From contig JAQTQX010000022.1 of the NCBI GenBank assembly GCA_028712075.1, positions 1 to 64,000 on the forward strand: a stretch of 64,000 bases of DNA. Reading direction: 5' to 3'. Within the stretch, counting starts at the first letter, position 1. The number at the start of each line of letters is the position of its first letter. This document shows, piece by piece, positions 1-7,680 of the stretch. Source of the stretch: Desulfuromonadaceae bacterium (GTDB taxonomy: Bacteria > Desulfobacterota > Desulfuromonadia > Geobacterales > Pseudopelobacteraceae). Under the pieces are notes generated by a model. It worked only from the letters and a program-made list of their open reading frames with translations. It was not told where the DNA came from and ran no database searches. The translations under genes were made by a program, and so were the position numbers.

Positions 1-189
1 AGGAAAAATTCCTCTGAAATCAGGAGATCATGCATTGAATCATCCGGAATGGTAACTCTTCTGGAAAATGGTCTTGTCAAGGCTGCCAGCGGAGAAATTA
101 CACTTAAAGAAATCATTGCAGATCTGCCACGGTTCGGCAAGCCCAGACCGCTGGTTGATTTGCGAAGGATACTGGGAGTTACCCATTGA
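1..189 (+). CDS. C-terminal fragment of a GspE/PilB-type secretion/pilus ATPase (5' end outside window)
   Basis: Frame 1 is open from the window edge to a TGA at 187-189 and encodes about 62 residues. The tail (a GMVTLLENGLVKAASGEIT stretch followed by a KPRP-containing end) resembles the last helices of GspE/PulE/PilB hexameric ATPases, where an M-x-T-L-x-x-x-G-L-x-K-x-x-x-G-x-x-T motif closes the C-terminal domain. The Walker motifs lie upstream of the window and cannot be checked. The stop codon overlaps the TTG start of the next gene by four bases (TTGA), which suggests translational coupling. The family call rests only on this short C-terminal signature. Confidence 0.6.
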   Translation, partial: RKNSSEIRRSCIESSGMVTLLENGLVKAASGEITLKEIIADLPRFGKPRPLVDLRRILGVTH

Positions 190-1025
190 AAATAGCAGAA
201 AAACCCCTGCTCAATATTATTAAGGATCACCTTAAAGGTACTCTTGAAGGCCTGCCGGTATTTAATCCGGTTGCAATCAAAATTGTGCAGTTACTGTCAC
301 GGCCCAACTTCAGCTCGTCTGAAGCCAGTGAATTGGTCTGCTCTGACCAATCCCTGGCAAGTCAGGTGCTCAAGATGGCAAACTCACCTTACTATTCCGG
401 GCTTTCTTCAATAACAACCATAAATGACGCCATAGTCAGACTTGGGGTGCAGGAAGTAGCTAATATAGTAATGATGGCATCACAATTCGGAAAGTTTCAT
501 TCCGGGAACGAGCATCTGAACAGTTTCATGCAAAAGCTCTGGGAGCATTCGCTTGCCTGCGCAACAGGTGCTAAATGGCTGGCAATCAAGACCGGTTTTA
601 ACAATCTGGCATCGGAAAGTTTCATGGCCGGATTGCTTCATGACATCGGCCATCTGGCGTTAATTATGGTAATGGATAACGTATATCTCAACAGTGAGAC
701 AAAATCCGTATTTACCAATAAACTTCTCAACGATATATTTCTTACTCTGCATGAAGAGGTCGGCTTCCAACTGATGAAATCCTGGAGCCTGCCTGATAAA
801 TATTGTACGATTGCATATCATCATCAGAGCGATTTCGATGTAAATAACATGTTACTTGTCTTGGTCAGATTGGCTGACCAAACCTGTAAAAAAGTTGGTA
901 AAGCAATCAATCCGGACACTTCAATTTCGCTTGTTATGGCCCCGGAAGCACAATTGCTTTCGATGAAAGAGATCACTCTTGCCGAACTGGAAATCGTAAT
1001 CGAGGATTCTCACTACGACTATTAG
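186..1025 (+). CDS. HDOD domain protein
   Basis: 279-residue cytoplasmic protein that is essentially one HDOD domain (about residues 18-215), recognised by the LP-x-x-x-P-V-A-x-x-I start, an AxxVxxDxxLxxxVLxxANSxxY segment and an alternating helical pattern. An HD-like LLHDIGHL motif is present around residue 150 and a YHHQ motif near 218, so some metal ligands are kept, although most HDOD proteins are non-catalytic. HDOD proteins in this group usually act in signal transduction, often beside GGDEF, kinase or pilus ATPase genes. The start is TTG, overlapping the stop of the upstream ATPase by four bases; no better internal ATG precedes the domain. Function beyond signalling is not inferable. 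Confidence 0.85.
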   Translation: MKIAEKPLLNIIKDHLKGTLEGLPVFNPVAIKIVQLLSRPNFSSSEASELVCSDQSLASQVLKMANSPYYSGLSSITTINDAIVRLGVQEVANIVMMASQFGKFHSGNEHLNSFMQKLWEHSLACATGAKWLAIKTGFNNLASESFMAGLLHDIGHLALIMVMDNVYLNSETKSVFTNKLLNDIFLTLHEEVGFQLMKSWSLPDKYCTIAYHHQSDFDVNNMLLVLVRLADQTCKKVGKAINPDTSISLVMAPEAQLLSMKEITLAELEIVIEDSHYDY

Positions 1026-1049
1026 ATGTGTAAGGCGCAAGCGAAAGTA

Positions 1050-1089
1050 GCGATTATGGTCCTTTATAAAAGGCGGTAGTCGCACTTTT
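1050..1089 (+). terminator. Probable intrinsic terminator of the ATPase-HDOD operon
   Basis: A long imperfect stem with several G-U pairs runs from GCGATTATGG (1050-1059) to GGTAGTCGC (1075-1083), closed by a small AT loop and followed by TTTT at 1086-1089. It starts 25 bases after the HDOD stop codon. Confidence 0.5.
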
Positions 1090-1116
1090 ACCAGTATTTC
1101 AGCCCTCCAAAGCAAA

Positions 1117-1234
1117 AAACTAGTGCCATGTAACGCTTATTTTTTCGCGGCTAACCCCTATCTCCCCTTACTTCCCCCCTTAAGTAAGGGGGGACTGAGG
1201 GGGGTTAGATTTAGATGTTACACGGTACTAGTTT
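1117..1234. repeat. MITE-like 118-bp imperfect palindrome
   Basis: The outer 18 bases (1117-1134, AAACTAGTGCCATGTAAC) are inverted at 1217-1234 with 16 of 18 matches. Nested inside are CTAACCCC (about 1151) and its inverse GGGGTTAG (1201-1208), with G- and C-rich arms around a central TTAAGTAA-like region. The element has no coding capacity and can fold almost end to end. It looks like a non-autonomous miniature element or dispersed intergenic palindrome; no second copy was noticed in this window. Confidence 0.6.
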
Positions 1235-1468
1235 ACTCCCGCTTCCTCAAATCACTTCCCGTTGATACACACTGTCGAGAAATTTTACAGACGTCTTCCC
1301 TTCCCTTCTCAATTTTAATCCGATTAGCCTCTCAAGTTCGCACTGGCAATGTAAAAGCATAGTCTTGAACAAAAAACTTTGATCTAGTAGCATGTCGGAA
1401 ATGTTTACATTGTTATCGTGTGTCTGTAGTACACTAAATATTGCCACATAATATCGGTATGTTACGGC

Positions 1469-1485
1469 TTGGTTCATTTAATGCA
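1469..1485 (+). promoter_or_regulatory. Weak candidate sigma-54 promoter for the PEP-CTERM gene
   Basis: TTGG, ten bases, then GCA at 1469-1485 has the exact GG-N10-GC spacing of RpoN promoters, 45 bases before the ATG. A second GG-N10-GC match with a better -24 box (TGGCA at 1344-1348, GC at 1357-1358) lies further up. PEP-CTERM genes in several proteobacteria are RpoN-dependent, which is why this was considered. The -12 half is poor in both, so the call is tentative. Nothing else was recognised in 1235-1529. Confidence 0.25.
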
Positions 1486-1529
1486 GCATAAAAACAATAT
1501 TTTATAAATTAACAAGGAGGTAAGTAATC

Positions 1530-2270
1530 ATGAAAACGTACGTCAAGACATTCCTGACAGCAGCAGCGCTGGTCGGAGCAGTAGCCGGGCCAGCATTTTC
1601 CACAGTAGTAATAGAAGATTCCGCTCGTAGGCTTTATATTGACACTGAGTACTACGGGGGATCCTCGGTTCTTATTTCAGAGAACAATCCCGGGGTTTTT
1701 GATCAAATTGCAGCAAGGGATTATCCATCCTCCCCATTTACATTTAACTACCGTCCGGTTAGTGCCTCGCAGAGCTCTACCATCAGCACCAGTAGCATAT
1801 TCGGCAGTGGAGAGGCTAAGGTGGGTTTTAGTTTTGAAGGCAACACCAACACATTTGCCGAGTCATATTTTATGGTGCTCTTCAATTTAGATAAGGCTTA
1901 TGATTTTACCCTGACAGGCGCTTTAAGCAAGAATATTGATGGCGGGTATGGCCAGGCATACTTGAGATTAGCTCCTGGTTGGGGCAGTGATATATATAAT
2001 TACAACACCGATAACGGGAACCAAATATTAAATCATTCCGGGATATTGAACGCGGGGTCCTACTCTCTCAGCCTATGGGCGCTGGTTAACCAGGGATCGG
2101 AAGGTGAAGGTTCTTACTATGGCGGAACAAGTTCTTTTGAATTTGGCCTGGATTTAACAGAAGTGAATGGCGGAACCGGAACCAATCCTGTTCCCGAACC
2201 ATCCACCATGCTGCTGCTGGGCGGAGGACTTGCCGGTCTCGCCTTCTGGAGAAGGAAGAAAAACGTGTAA
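1530..2270 (+). CDS. PEP-CTERM sorting domain protein
   Basis: 246-residue exported protein. The N-terminus is a signal peptide (basic MKTYVK, then an Ala/Val/Gly core ending near PAFS). The last 28 residues are a classic PEP-CTERM tail: VPEPSTM, a Leu/Gly hydrophobic stretch, then a WRRKK basic end, which is the substrate signal for an EpsH-type exosortase. The middle is rich in Ser, Gly, Tyr and Asn with beta-like patterning and no recognised domain, as in many surface or matrix PEP-CTERM proteins. A strong AAGGAGG lies about 10 bases before the ATG. No exosortase gene is in the window. The protein is probably cleaved and released or anchored during extracellular polymer export; the specific role is unknown. 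Confidence 0.9.
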   Translation: MKTYVKTFLTAAALVGAVAGPAFSTVVIEDSARRLYIDTEYYGGSSVLISENNPGVFDQIAARDYPSSPFTFNYRPVSASQSSTISTSSIFGSGEAKVGFSFEGNTNTFAESYFMVLFNLDKAYDFTLTGALSKNIDGGYGQAYLRLAPGWGSDIYNYNTDNGNQILNHSGILNAGSYSLSLWALVNQGSEGEGSYYGGTSSFEFGLDLTEVNGGTGTNPVPEPSTMLLLGGGLAGLAFWRRKKNV

Positions 2271-2299
2271 ATAATACCGGAATACCACCATACACAATT

Positions 2300-2326
2300 G
2301 GGCTTCCAGAAATGGAGGTCCTTTTT
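2300..2326 (+). terminator. Intrinsic terminator after the PEP-CTERM gene
   Basis: An eight-pair stem (GGGCTTCC at 2300-2307 with GGAGGTCC at 2314-2321, two G-U pairs) and a six-base loop are followed by TTTTT. Confidence 0.6.
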
Positions 2327-2441
2327 GTTTAATATTATTTTTGCGCGCCTTCCGAAGTCTCACGACCTGCCTCCCATGCAACGTCTTCCCTACTTTTTGC
2401 AGGCGGCATACTAAGAAAAAAACCGGTCAACCTCCGCACAA

Positions 2442-3824
2442 TCAATCGATCCTCCGCACCTTGAAAAAACGTCCCTTGATTTTATTGCCCCGTAACATTG
2501 CCAATGCCTGGTCTGCACAGGCGCGAACAATCGCCACATATGCCTGGGAATCAAAAACGTTGATTTTGCCTACCTCGCTCCCCGCCATTCCACCCTCGCC
2601 GGTAAGGGCACCAAGGATATCTCCGGGGCGTAGCTTGTTCTTTCGCCCACCGTCAATGCAGAGCATCACCATGGGCGGAGTCAGTCTTTGACCTGACGTT
2701 GTCTGCATGGCGGACAACTCACCGCGGGGAATTACATGGCCCAGTACTGTTTCGATAGCCTGCACCCGCCGCTGTTCGTGATCCGTCACCAAGCTTATAG
2801 CCACTCCCAATTCCCCTGCACGTCCGGTTCGGCCTATGCGATGAATATGCACTTCAGGATCACGGGAGAGTTCGTAATTAATCACCGCCGCAAGGTCCTT
2901 GATATCAAGCCCGCGCGCGGCCACATCAGTTGCCACCAGTACTGACGTACATTTGCTGGAAAAGCGCACCAACACCTGATCCCGATCTCGTTGTTCGAGA
3001 TCGCCATGAATAGCCAGCGTATCTATACCCCTTTTGACAAGAGCATTAGCCACCTCATGGCAATCCACTTTGGTGTTACAGAATACCAGAGCCGAAACGG
3101 GTCTATGGTATTGGAGAATCCGGACAAGTGCCTCGGTTCTCTCTTCGGGACTAACCTCATATATCAGCTGTTCAATTACCCCTTCATCATGAACTTCATC
3201 GACACTGACCTCAATCGGTTCATGCTGGAGCGCTTTACTCAGGCTGGCTATCGCATCCGGATACGTTGCGGAAAAGAGCAGCGTCTGTTTCTTTTTCGGG
3301 GTTGCAGCAAGGAGGTCGCTGATTTCATCCTGAAAGCCCATGTCAAGCATGCGGTCGGCTTCGTCCAGCACAAGGGTCTGAATGCCAGAGAGATCAAGAT
3401 GACCTCTTCGCAGGTGATCAAGCAAACGGCCGGGAGTGCCGACTACGACATGAGCTCCATGTTCCAGAGAATCACGTTGGGGACCGAAGGGTATTCCGCC
3501 ACAGAGGGTCAAGATCTTGATGTTATTGATATAGCGCGCCAGACGCCGCAACTCCTTGCCAACCTGGTCAGCCAATTCGCGTGTTGGACAGAGGACCAGT
3601 GCCGGTACCAAGCTGCTGGACATCTCCAAATGAGTCAGCAGCCCGATGCCGAAGGCGGCAGTTTTACCACTGCCGGTCTTTGCCTTGGCGATCACGTCCT
3701 TGCCCGCAAGAATATGTGGCAGGCTGTGAGCCTGAATTGGAGTCATCACGCTATAGCCAAGAGAGGCGAGGTTTTTGAGCATTGGTGCTTTCAGGTGAAG
3801 TGCGGAAAATGAAGTAGCAGTCAT
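2442..3824 (-). CDS. dbpA: ATP-dependent RNA helicase DbpA
   Basis: 460-residue DEAD-box helicase. Visible motifs are the Q motif (MTPIQ, about 27-31), motif I AKTGSGKT (48-55), PTRELADQV, TPGRLLDHL, the DEAD box LDEADRMLDMGF, SAT in LLFSATYP, and VATDVAARGLDI with HRIGRTGRAG in the second RecA domain. The C-terminal part (MxTLCIDGGxKxKxRPGDxLGALTG, ending in KIKGRxxxVR) is the DbpA RNA-binding domain that recognises hairpin 92 of 23S rRNA, and the whole protein follows the Escherichia coli DbpA pattern. Role: 50S subunit assembly in the cytoplasm. It stands alone on the minus strand, convergent with the PEP-CTERM gene. Length is normal for the family. Confidence 0.95.
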   Translation of the reverse strand: MTATSFSALHLKAPMLKNLASLGYSVMTPIQAHSLPHILAGKDVIAKAKTGSGKTAAFGIGLLTHLEMSSSLVPALVLCPTRELADQVGKELRRLARYINNIKILTLCGGIPFGPQRDSLEHGAHVVVGTPGRLLDHLRRGHLDLSGIQTLVLDEADRMLDMGFQDEISDLLAATPKKKQTLLFSATYPDAIASLSKALQHEPIEVSVDEVHDEGVIEQLIYEVSPEERTEALVRILQYHRPVSALVFCNTKVDCHEVANALVKRGIDTLAIHGDLEQRDRDQVLVRFSSKCTSVLVATDVAARGLDIKDLAAVINYELSRDPEVHIHRIGRTGRAGELGVAISLVTDHEQRRVQAIETVLGHVIPRGELSAMQTTSGQRLTPPMVMLCIDGGRKNKLRPGDILGALTGEGGMAGSEVGKINVFDSQAYVAIVRACADQALAMLRGNKIKGRFFKVRRID

Positions 3825-4052
3825 GGGGAGCTCTTTTCTTGCCTGCTTTGGCAGAACGATGCGTCAAAGTTTCAATAAATAAGTAAAGACAATGGTGCAT
3901 CCTGCTGCTCAGTTCACCGTTTCAGAAGTTCGGTAATCTCTGAGATGTCTCCCGTAGAAAACTTGGAGAAAACCAGCAAGGTCAATGTCCTGTGTCATGC
4001 ATGGAGAAGAGCGGCAGGAGTAACCTGTGCGAGTTACTTAGTATACATCAAC

Positions 4053-4367
4053 CTATTCACCTTTAAGTAAGTTGTGAATTTCATGTCCTGCCTGGTCTAA
4101 TCCTTCACCAGCTTTTTTCCCGGTATCATGGATAAAACCACCGATGGTTCTACCTGCTTTCTGCCCTTCCTCGCTTGCATCTTTTACAGCCTTACTTATT
4201 CCACGCCCAAGCTCTTCAGCACCTTTTTTTATGGCCTGTCCTGTTTCATTTCCTGCTTTCTTCAAAGAAGCACCAACCTCTGCCCCTGCTTCAATTATTG
4301 GGCTGTCGGCATAAGCAGAGGAACTGGTGAAAAACACTATGACGACAAGCATGAATATTTTACGCAT
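4053..4367 (-). CDS. Small exported Ala/Gly/Lys-rich protein, function unknown
   Basis: About 104 residues. The preferred start is the ATG at 4367, which has GGAGG five bases upstream; an in-frame GTG at 4379 would place the start inside that ribosome-binding site. A signal peptide (MRKIFMLVVIVFF, ending SAYADS) precedes a mature part built of amphipathic, 11-residue-like repeats rich in Gly, Ala, Glu and Lys (GAEVGASLKKAGNETGQAIKKG). This resembles LEA-like or antitoxin-like periplasmic helical proteins, but no family can be assigned. It is monocistronic. Confidence 0.7.
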   Translation of the reverse strand: MRKIFMLVVIVFFTSSSAYADSPIIEAGAEVGASLKKAGNETGQAIKKGAEELGRGISKAVKDASEEGQKAGRTIGGFIHDTGKKAGEGLDQAGHEIHNLLKGE

Positions 4368-4626
4368 GGAAGCCTCCACTTCTGTAAATTTCTGTGACCC
4401 TCCTTATATCACTTCCGCCAATCTGTCCGAGTAAATATTTGCCGAAGCTGTTCCAAAATAAAAAAACACCCATTTTTGAGCGGCCTTATACGTTATGATT
4501 CCGTGAGTCTGGCAGCGGTTATAGGTCGGTGCTTCTGCCTGGTTGGAAAATTCGCGTTTTCAGTCTGTAGGTTGATTATTGTCAGAGGTGTTGGCCTGAT
4601 ACCCTTGCTCTCTCTTGCTAGTTCTC

Positions 4627-5253
4627 TTATCGAGTTGAGGTTGAAAAAGCGACTCGTACTCCCAGTACAATTAAAACTATTCCTGTAACACGTTCGATCC
4701 AGTGACTAACGGCTTCAACTCGTTGACGTACAGTGTGGTGGCCAATGATTACGGCAAGAATGGCAAAACACCCAAATTCCAGCACCACGATTGTTGTACC
4801 ATAAACTATTTGTGCAAGAAGTGGTGTGCCGGGACGAATAATTTGCGTGAAGAGCGCAAGAAAAAATAGTGTTGCTTTGGGGTTAAGTAAATCGGTTAAA
4901 ATACCTGTACGTAACGCGGAAAGACCTGTGAATGAAGGACTTATGTCCGCTTGGATAAAAGAAAGATGTGGTTGCGCGCGAAGAGACTTGATGCCGAGAT
5001 AAATTAAGTAACCTGCACCAAGCCACTTGACTATATTGAATAAAAGGATCGACTTACTGATGAGGAGACCAATACCGACTAGACAATAGGTAATATGAAT
5101 AAGGTTGCCAAATGCAAGCCCTCCTGCAGTATATACGCCTGCACTGCGGGAATGAATAAGGCTATTCCGTATAACGATTGCCATATTTGGGCCAGGCGTA
5201 ATCACAACGAACCAACCAATTACAAGTACAGTGAGCCATTCACTCAATTGCAT
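4627..5253 (-). CDS. LysE/RhtB family amino-acid exporter
   Basis: About 208 residues starting at an ATG with AAGGAG seven bases upstream (an ORF extension of nine codons to 5280 lacks such a site). The hallmark TPGPNMAIVIRNSL sits in the first membrane helix, and six hydrophobic segments follow in the LysE arrangement, including LLNPKATLFFLALF. The family exports amino acids such as lysine, homoserine or threonine, or related solutes, across the inner membrane by proton exchange. The substrate cannot be told from sequence. It sits just downstream of the toxin-antitoxin pair on the same strand, separated by 38 bases. Confidence 0.85.
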   Translation of the reverse strand: MQLSEWLTVLVIGWFVVITPGPNMAIVIRNSLIHSRSAGVYTAGGLAFGNLIHITYCLVGIGLLISKSILLFNIVKWLGAGYLIYLGIKSLRAQPHLSFIQADISPSFTGLSALRTGILTDLLNPKATLFFLALFTQIIRPGTPLLAQIVYGTTIVVLEFGCFAILAVIIGHHTVRQRVEAVSHWIERVTGIVLIVLGVRVAFSTSTR

Positions 5254-5291
5254 TACACGCTCCTTTTTATTGCTTTCCAACGGTGTGGGCG

Positions 5292-5618
5292 CTAACCGGC
5301 ACGCAGTTTTTTCGCGCGTCCGGTTGAGCGCATTGTTGGACGTGGTGTAGTTTCAATAAGTCGACCGCTTACATATTTATGTAAAACACTGGCTATCAGC
5401 GTCTGATAAGGCATGCCTTCCTCTGCTGCCCGTGTTTGAACATCCTCAAGATCCCGAGAAGAAAGCCGAATGTTGATTCGCTTGTCTTTTGTAAGCGTAG
5501 CTGCAGCACTTGCCGCGTAACGGGCTATCTCGTCCTTGAGATTTGGCACAGACTGCCATTCTCCCTTTTCGAAGGAAGTAAGGATATCCTCTTCATATTT
5601 TGCTTCTTTAGTTTTCAT
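5292..5618 (-). CDS. CopG/BrnA-like ribbon-helix-helix antitoxin
   Basis: 108 residues. The centre (KRINIRLSSRDLEDVQTRAAEEGMPYQTLIASVLHKY, quoted in parts: KRINIRLS then DLEDVQTRAAEEGMPYQTL) is a ribbon-helix-helix DNA-binding fold of the CopG antitoxin type. The N-terminal part (EKGEWQSVPNL) resembles the toxin-binding arm seen in these antitoxins. The start overlaps the end of the upstream toxin-like gene by 11 bases, the usual order in BrnT/BrnA operons. It is expected to neutralise the toxin and repress the operon. Confidence 0.8.
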   Translation of the reverse strand: MKTKEAKYEEDILTSFEKGEWQSVPNLKDEIARYAASAAATLTKDKRINIRLSSRDLEDVQTRAAEEGMPYQTLIASVLHKYVSGRLIETTPRPTMRSTGRAKKLRAG

Positions 5619-5898
5619 GGTTTTTTTCCTCTAGTAGATATTTTTTAGTGGCAATTCGACTTGGTATTATTGTCTTCAGAAAAATCTCTTTGTCCGTCTC
5701 GACGAAAGGGACCAAGTAGGCATAACCTCGAATCCGAACAATATAAATGCACTGATTCGGGTATTGCTCTATGTTTGGGTGAGAAACAACATCGAGAAGC
5801 GCTCCATGAGACATGGCTGCCAGTACTTCCTCAAAAGACACGCCGCGTTCCAATTTTAGGCGAATATTCTTTTCAGTATTCCAATTGATAGGTTTCAT
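5608..5898 (-). CDS. BrnT-like toxin of a type II toxin-antitoxin pair
   Basis: About 96 residues from the ATG at 5898 (an in-frame extension runs to 5952). The start MKPINWNTEKNIRLKLERGVS followed by FEEVLAAM matches the W-x-x-x-K-x-x-x-x-x-x-x-x-GVSFEEV opening of BrnT-type RNase toxins, and the end (TIIPSRIATKKY) is also family-like. The variant core without the usual short spacing suggests a divergent BrnT or DUF4258-like member. It overlaps the antitoxin gene. The target is presumed to be RNA. Confidence 0.65.
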   Translation of the reverse strand: MKPINWNTEKNIRLKLERGVSFEEVLAAMSHGALLDVVSHPNIEQYPNQCIYIVRIRGYAYLVPFVETDKEIFLKTIIPSRIATKKYLLEEKNHEN

Positions 5899-5904
5899 AA
5901 TGTA

Positions 5905-5933
5905 ATCATATCCAAAAGTGTGCCTTTTGTCTT
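5905..5933 (-). promoter_or_regulatory. Candidate sigma-70 promoter of the toxin-antitoxin operon
   Basis: Read on the minus strand: AAGACA (5933-5928), a 17-base spacer, then TATGAT (5910-5905). The -10 box matches five of six and the -35 box four of six consensus bases. The predicted transcription start falls almost on the toxin ATG (5898), so the mRNA may be leaderless. Confidence 0.4.
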
Positions 5934-6073
5934 CTTTTTTTGTTTCGTTCAACGGGGGAAGGGTTTCTGGGGTCGTTTCTGGGGTCGGAACAAGCTAACC
6001 CACTTGAAGACTCTTTGGTATGACACCGGCTCGCTGTCAATCACCAGCAGGCGGATGTGGTTTGGAATAATCA

Positions 6074-6137
6074 GGGAATAATCAGGGACACTCCCCATTT
6101 ATTTTGGGAATAATCAGGGACACTCCCCATTTATTTT
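6074..6137 (+). repeat. Two tandem REP-like repeats (32 bp each) at the 3' side of the RAYT gene
   Basis: The same 32-base unit occurs at 6074-6105 and 6106-6137. Its core GGGACACTCCCC contains a four-pair GGGA/TCCC hairpin with a CAC loop. The second copy overlaps the last codons of the transposase gene. The unit is the inverse relative of the copies at 6831-6890. Confidence 0.85.
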
Positions 6138-6794
6138 GAAAGGGCGTCCTCTTTTCTTGGCTTTTAAAGGCTGTTTCATCTGAAACTCCAACAAATCTAC
6201 AAAACTTTCTGAACCATATGGCCGACCAGTGCGAGTCGCCCTGCGGATGGCATTATCAGTTTCTTCATCTTCTGTTACGACAAATTCGGCATACGTGCTT
6301 TGTTCCTCAGGAGAAAGCCATGATGTCGCACCAATAAGGGAATCGTTTGCCCGCGTCATATGAGCTTTGGCACTGGACCAGCGATATTCCTCTGCATTTT
6401 CCACCAGGCCGGCCTTCAAAGGATTGCGCTCAATATACCGTGCCACTGCCCAGAGATATTGATTGTTTTCAACCACGCACGAGAAAAAACGATTTTGCCA
6501 AATTCTCCCGGATTGATTCAATTTACGGTTAAGGTATTGGGTATACACTTGGTTTGTCAAGCCGATACCCCGTGCGAGAGAGGTTTCAACCTCAGGCACA
6601 GCTAGCAAATGTGTATGGTTGTCCATAAGGCAATAGGCCCAAATTTGAAAGTGGTGTTTCTCTGCATATCCAGCAAGTAATTTCAGATAAGTCTGGCGAT
6701 CTTCGTCATCGAAAAAAACTGTAGCACGGTTATTGCCGCGTTGTGTGATGTGATGCGGATGCCCGGTGGCTATGACACGTGCAATTCTTGGCAT
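6114..6794 (-). CDS. REP-associated tyrosine transposase (RAYT, IS200/IS605-like Y1 family)
   Basis: 226 residues from the ATG at 6794 (PRIARV start; the ORF extends 12 codons further without support). The HUH motif is DNHTHLL with His60 and His62. A likely catalytic tyrosine is Tyr84 in LTNQVYTQYLN, and the downstream SGRIWQNRFFS and RYIERNPLKAGLV blocks are typical of RAYTs. These single-strand DNA transposases mobilise REP/BIME palindromes. Here the gene is bracketed by two pairs of inverted palindromic repeats, the arrangement called a REPtron. It has landed in, or grown into, a decayed IS3-family element. The C-terminus, rich in Lys and Arg, may bind DNA. Confidence 0.9.
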   Translation of the reverse strand: MPRIARVIATGHPHHITQRGNNRATVFFDDEDRQTYLKLLAGYAEKHHFQIWAYCLMDNHTHLLAVPEVETSLARGIGLTNQVYTQYLNRKLNQSGRIWQNRFFSCVVENNQYLWAVARYIERNPLKAGLVENAEEYRWSSAKAHMTRANDSLIGATSWLSPEEQSTYAEFVVTEDEETDNAIRRATRTGRPYGSESFVDLLEFQMKQPLKAKKRGRPFKINGECP

Positions 6795-6830
6795 GGAATG
6801 ATTAATACAGCAAAAAAGTGAGAAGGACAA

Positions 6831-6890
6831 TCAAACAAATAGGGAGTGTCCCTATTTATTCCAAACAAATAGGGAGTGTCCCTATTTATT
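6831..6890 (-). repeat. Two tandem REP-like repeats (30 bp each) at the 5' side of the RAYT gene
   Basis: Units at 6831-6860 and 6861-6890 differ only in the first base. Each contains AAATAGGGA, a GTG loop and TCCCTATTT, a perfect nine-pair hairpin. Reversed, the core GGGACACTCCC matches the copies at 6074-6137, so the two pairs face each other across the transposase gene. Confidence 0.85.
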
Positions 6891-6892
6891 CC

Positions 6893-7390
6893 ATCCAGAA
6901 AGCTGCACAGATAATAGAAAGTGCCACGGATGTTGAGGTAAGAGACATCCACGTGCCAGTGGTCATGAGGCAACAGAGGCTGTACGAACCCGGTTCCTTT
7001 GAGAGACGGCTTCTGATTCCATTTGTTGAGCATGCCTGCTTTTGAAAGAACACGCCAGGTACTGGAAGGGCTGACGGCAACTATGTCCTGATCCAGCATC
7101 ATGAAAGTCAGTCGCCGGTATCCCTCAAGCGGGTTGTTTATGGCGAACTTGATAATTGCTTCTCGTTCCCAGAATGCAAGCCAGAAGTCACGGGGGATCG
7201 GGGCGTTGTGTTCGTTAGCTTTGCCGTACCGCTCGACCCAGGCGTAAAATTTGCTCTTTGAGACAACCAGCCAGGCTATGAAGTGTTTCAGCGGAATCTC
7301 CGCTTTGTCGCTCCATTCCTTGGTGTAATCGACAACGGCATCGCGAATGTCATGGGGAACCCAGCCGCCTGTTAAAGCTCCCCAAGTTCT
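6893..7390 (-). pseudogene. Truncated IS3-family transposase OrfB
   Basis: Reading in the -1 frame relative to OrfA, about 165 codons stay open from the slippery site. They encode a helix-turn-helix-like N-terminus, a KSKFYAWVERYGKAN segment, an EGYRRLTFMMLDQD segment, and HDHWHVDVSYLNIRGTFYYL, which carries the first catalytic Asp of the DDE domain. The homology stops at CSFLDG, exactly where the REP-like repeat begins. The second Asp and the Glu are missing, so the transposase is dead. Confidence 0.75.
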
Positions 7391-7680
7391 TTTTTTAGCT
7401 TGATGTGCTCCTCCATCAATTCGGAGAGCACTTCATGCTTTCTGATCAACTTGGCTTCGAGCTGCTGGATTTTGACTTCTTCAACACGCTTTTGAGGCTT
7501 GTCTTCGCGGGTAAATGCTGCTGCTCCATTCTCGAAAAACTGCTTCTGCCAGATATAAAATATTGTTGGCTGAAGTTGATGCTTGTCACACAGATCGGAT
7601 ACAGGTACGTGCTCGACCAGATGACGCCGTAAAATGGAAACCTTCTCTTCTGGGGTGTAATTGTGACGTTTCTTTCGCAT
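7372..7680 (-). CDS. IS3-family transposase OrfA
   Basis: 102 residues, intact. The N-terminal half is a helix-turn-helix of the IS3 OrfA type (YTPEEKVSILRRHLVE, then VSDLCDKHQLQPTIFYIWQ). The C-terminal half is a heptad-patterned leucine-zipper coiled coil (VEEVKIQQLEAKLIRK, then LSELMEEHIKLKKEL). It would normally produce an OrfAB transposase by -1 frameshifting into the downstream frame. The partner is truncated, so this is a relic. Left and right inverted repeats were not resolved. Confidence 0.85.
   Translation of the reverse strand: MRKKRHNYTPEEKVSILRRHLVEHVPVSDLCDKHQLQPTIFYIWQKQFFENGAAAFTREDKPQKRVEEVKIQQLEAKLIRKHEVLSELMEEHIKLKKELGEL
7389..7396 (-). promoter_or_regulatory. Programmed -1 frameshift site (A7G) of the IS3 element
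   Basis: On the minus strand a run of seven A followed by G lies near the end of orfA. A -1 slip leads directly into the open OrfB frame. This is the standard IS3-family recoding signal. Confidence 0.65.

Noticed and set aside
4627-5280. Longer start for the LysE exporter at 5280
   Set aside because: The ATG at 5253 has a correctly spaced AAGGAG and gives the family-typical N-terminus.
5960-6073. Possible transposase remnant upstream of the REP repeats
   Set aside because: The minus strand is open over a short stretch, but it matches no transposase family that I can recognise.
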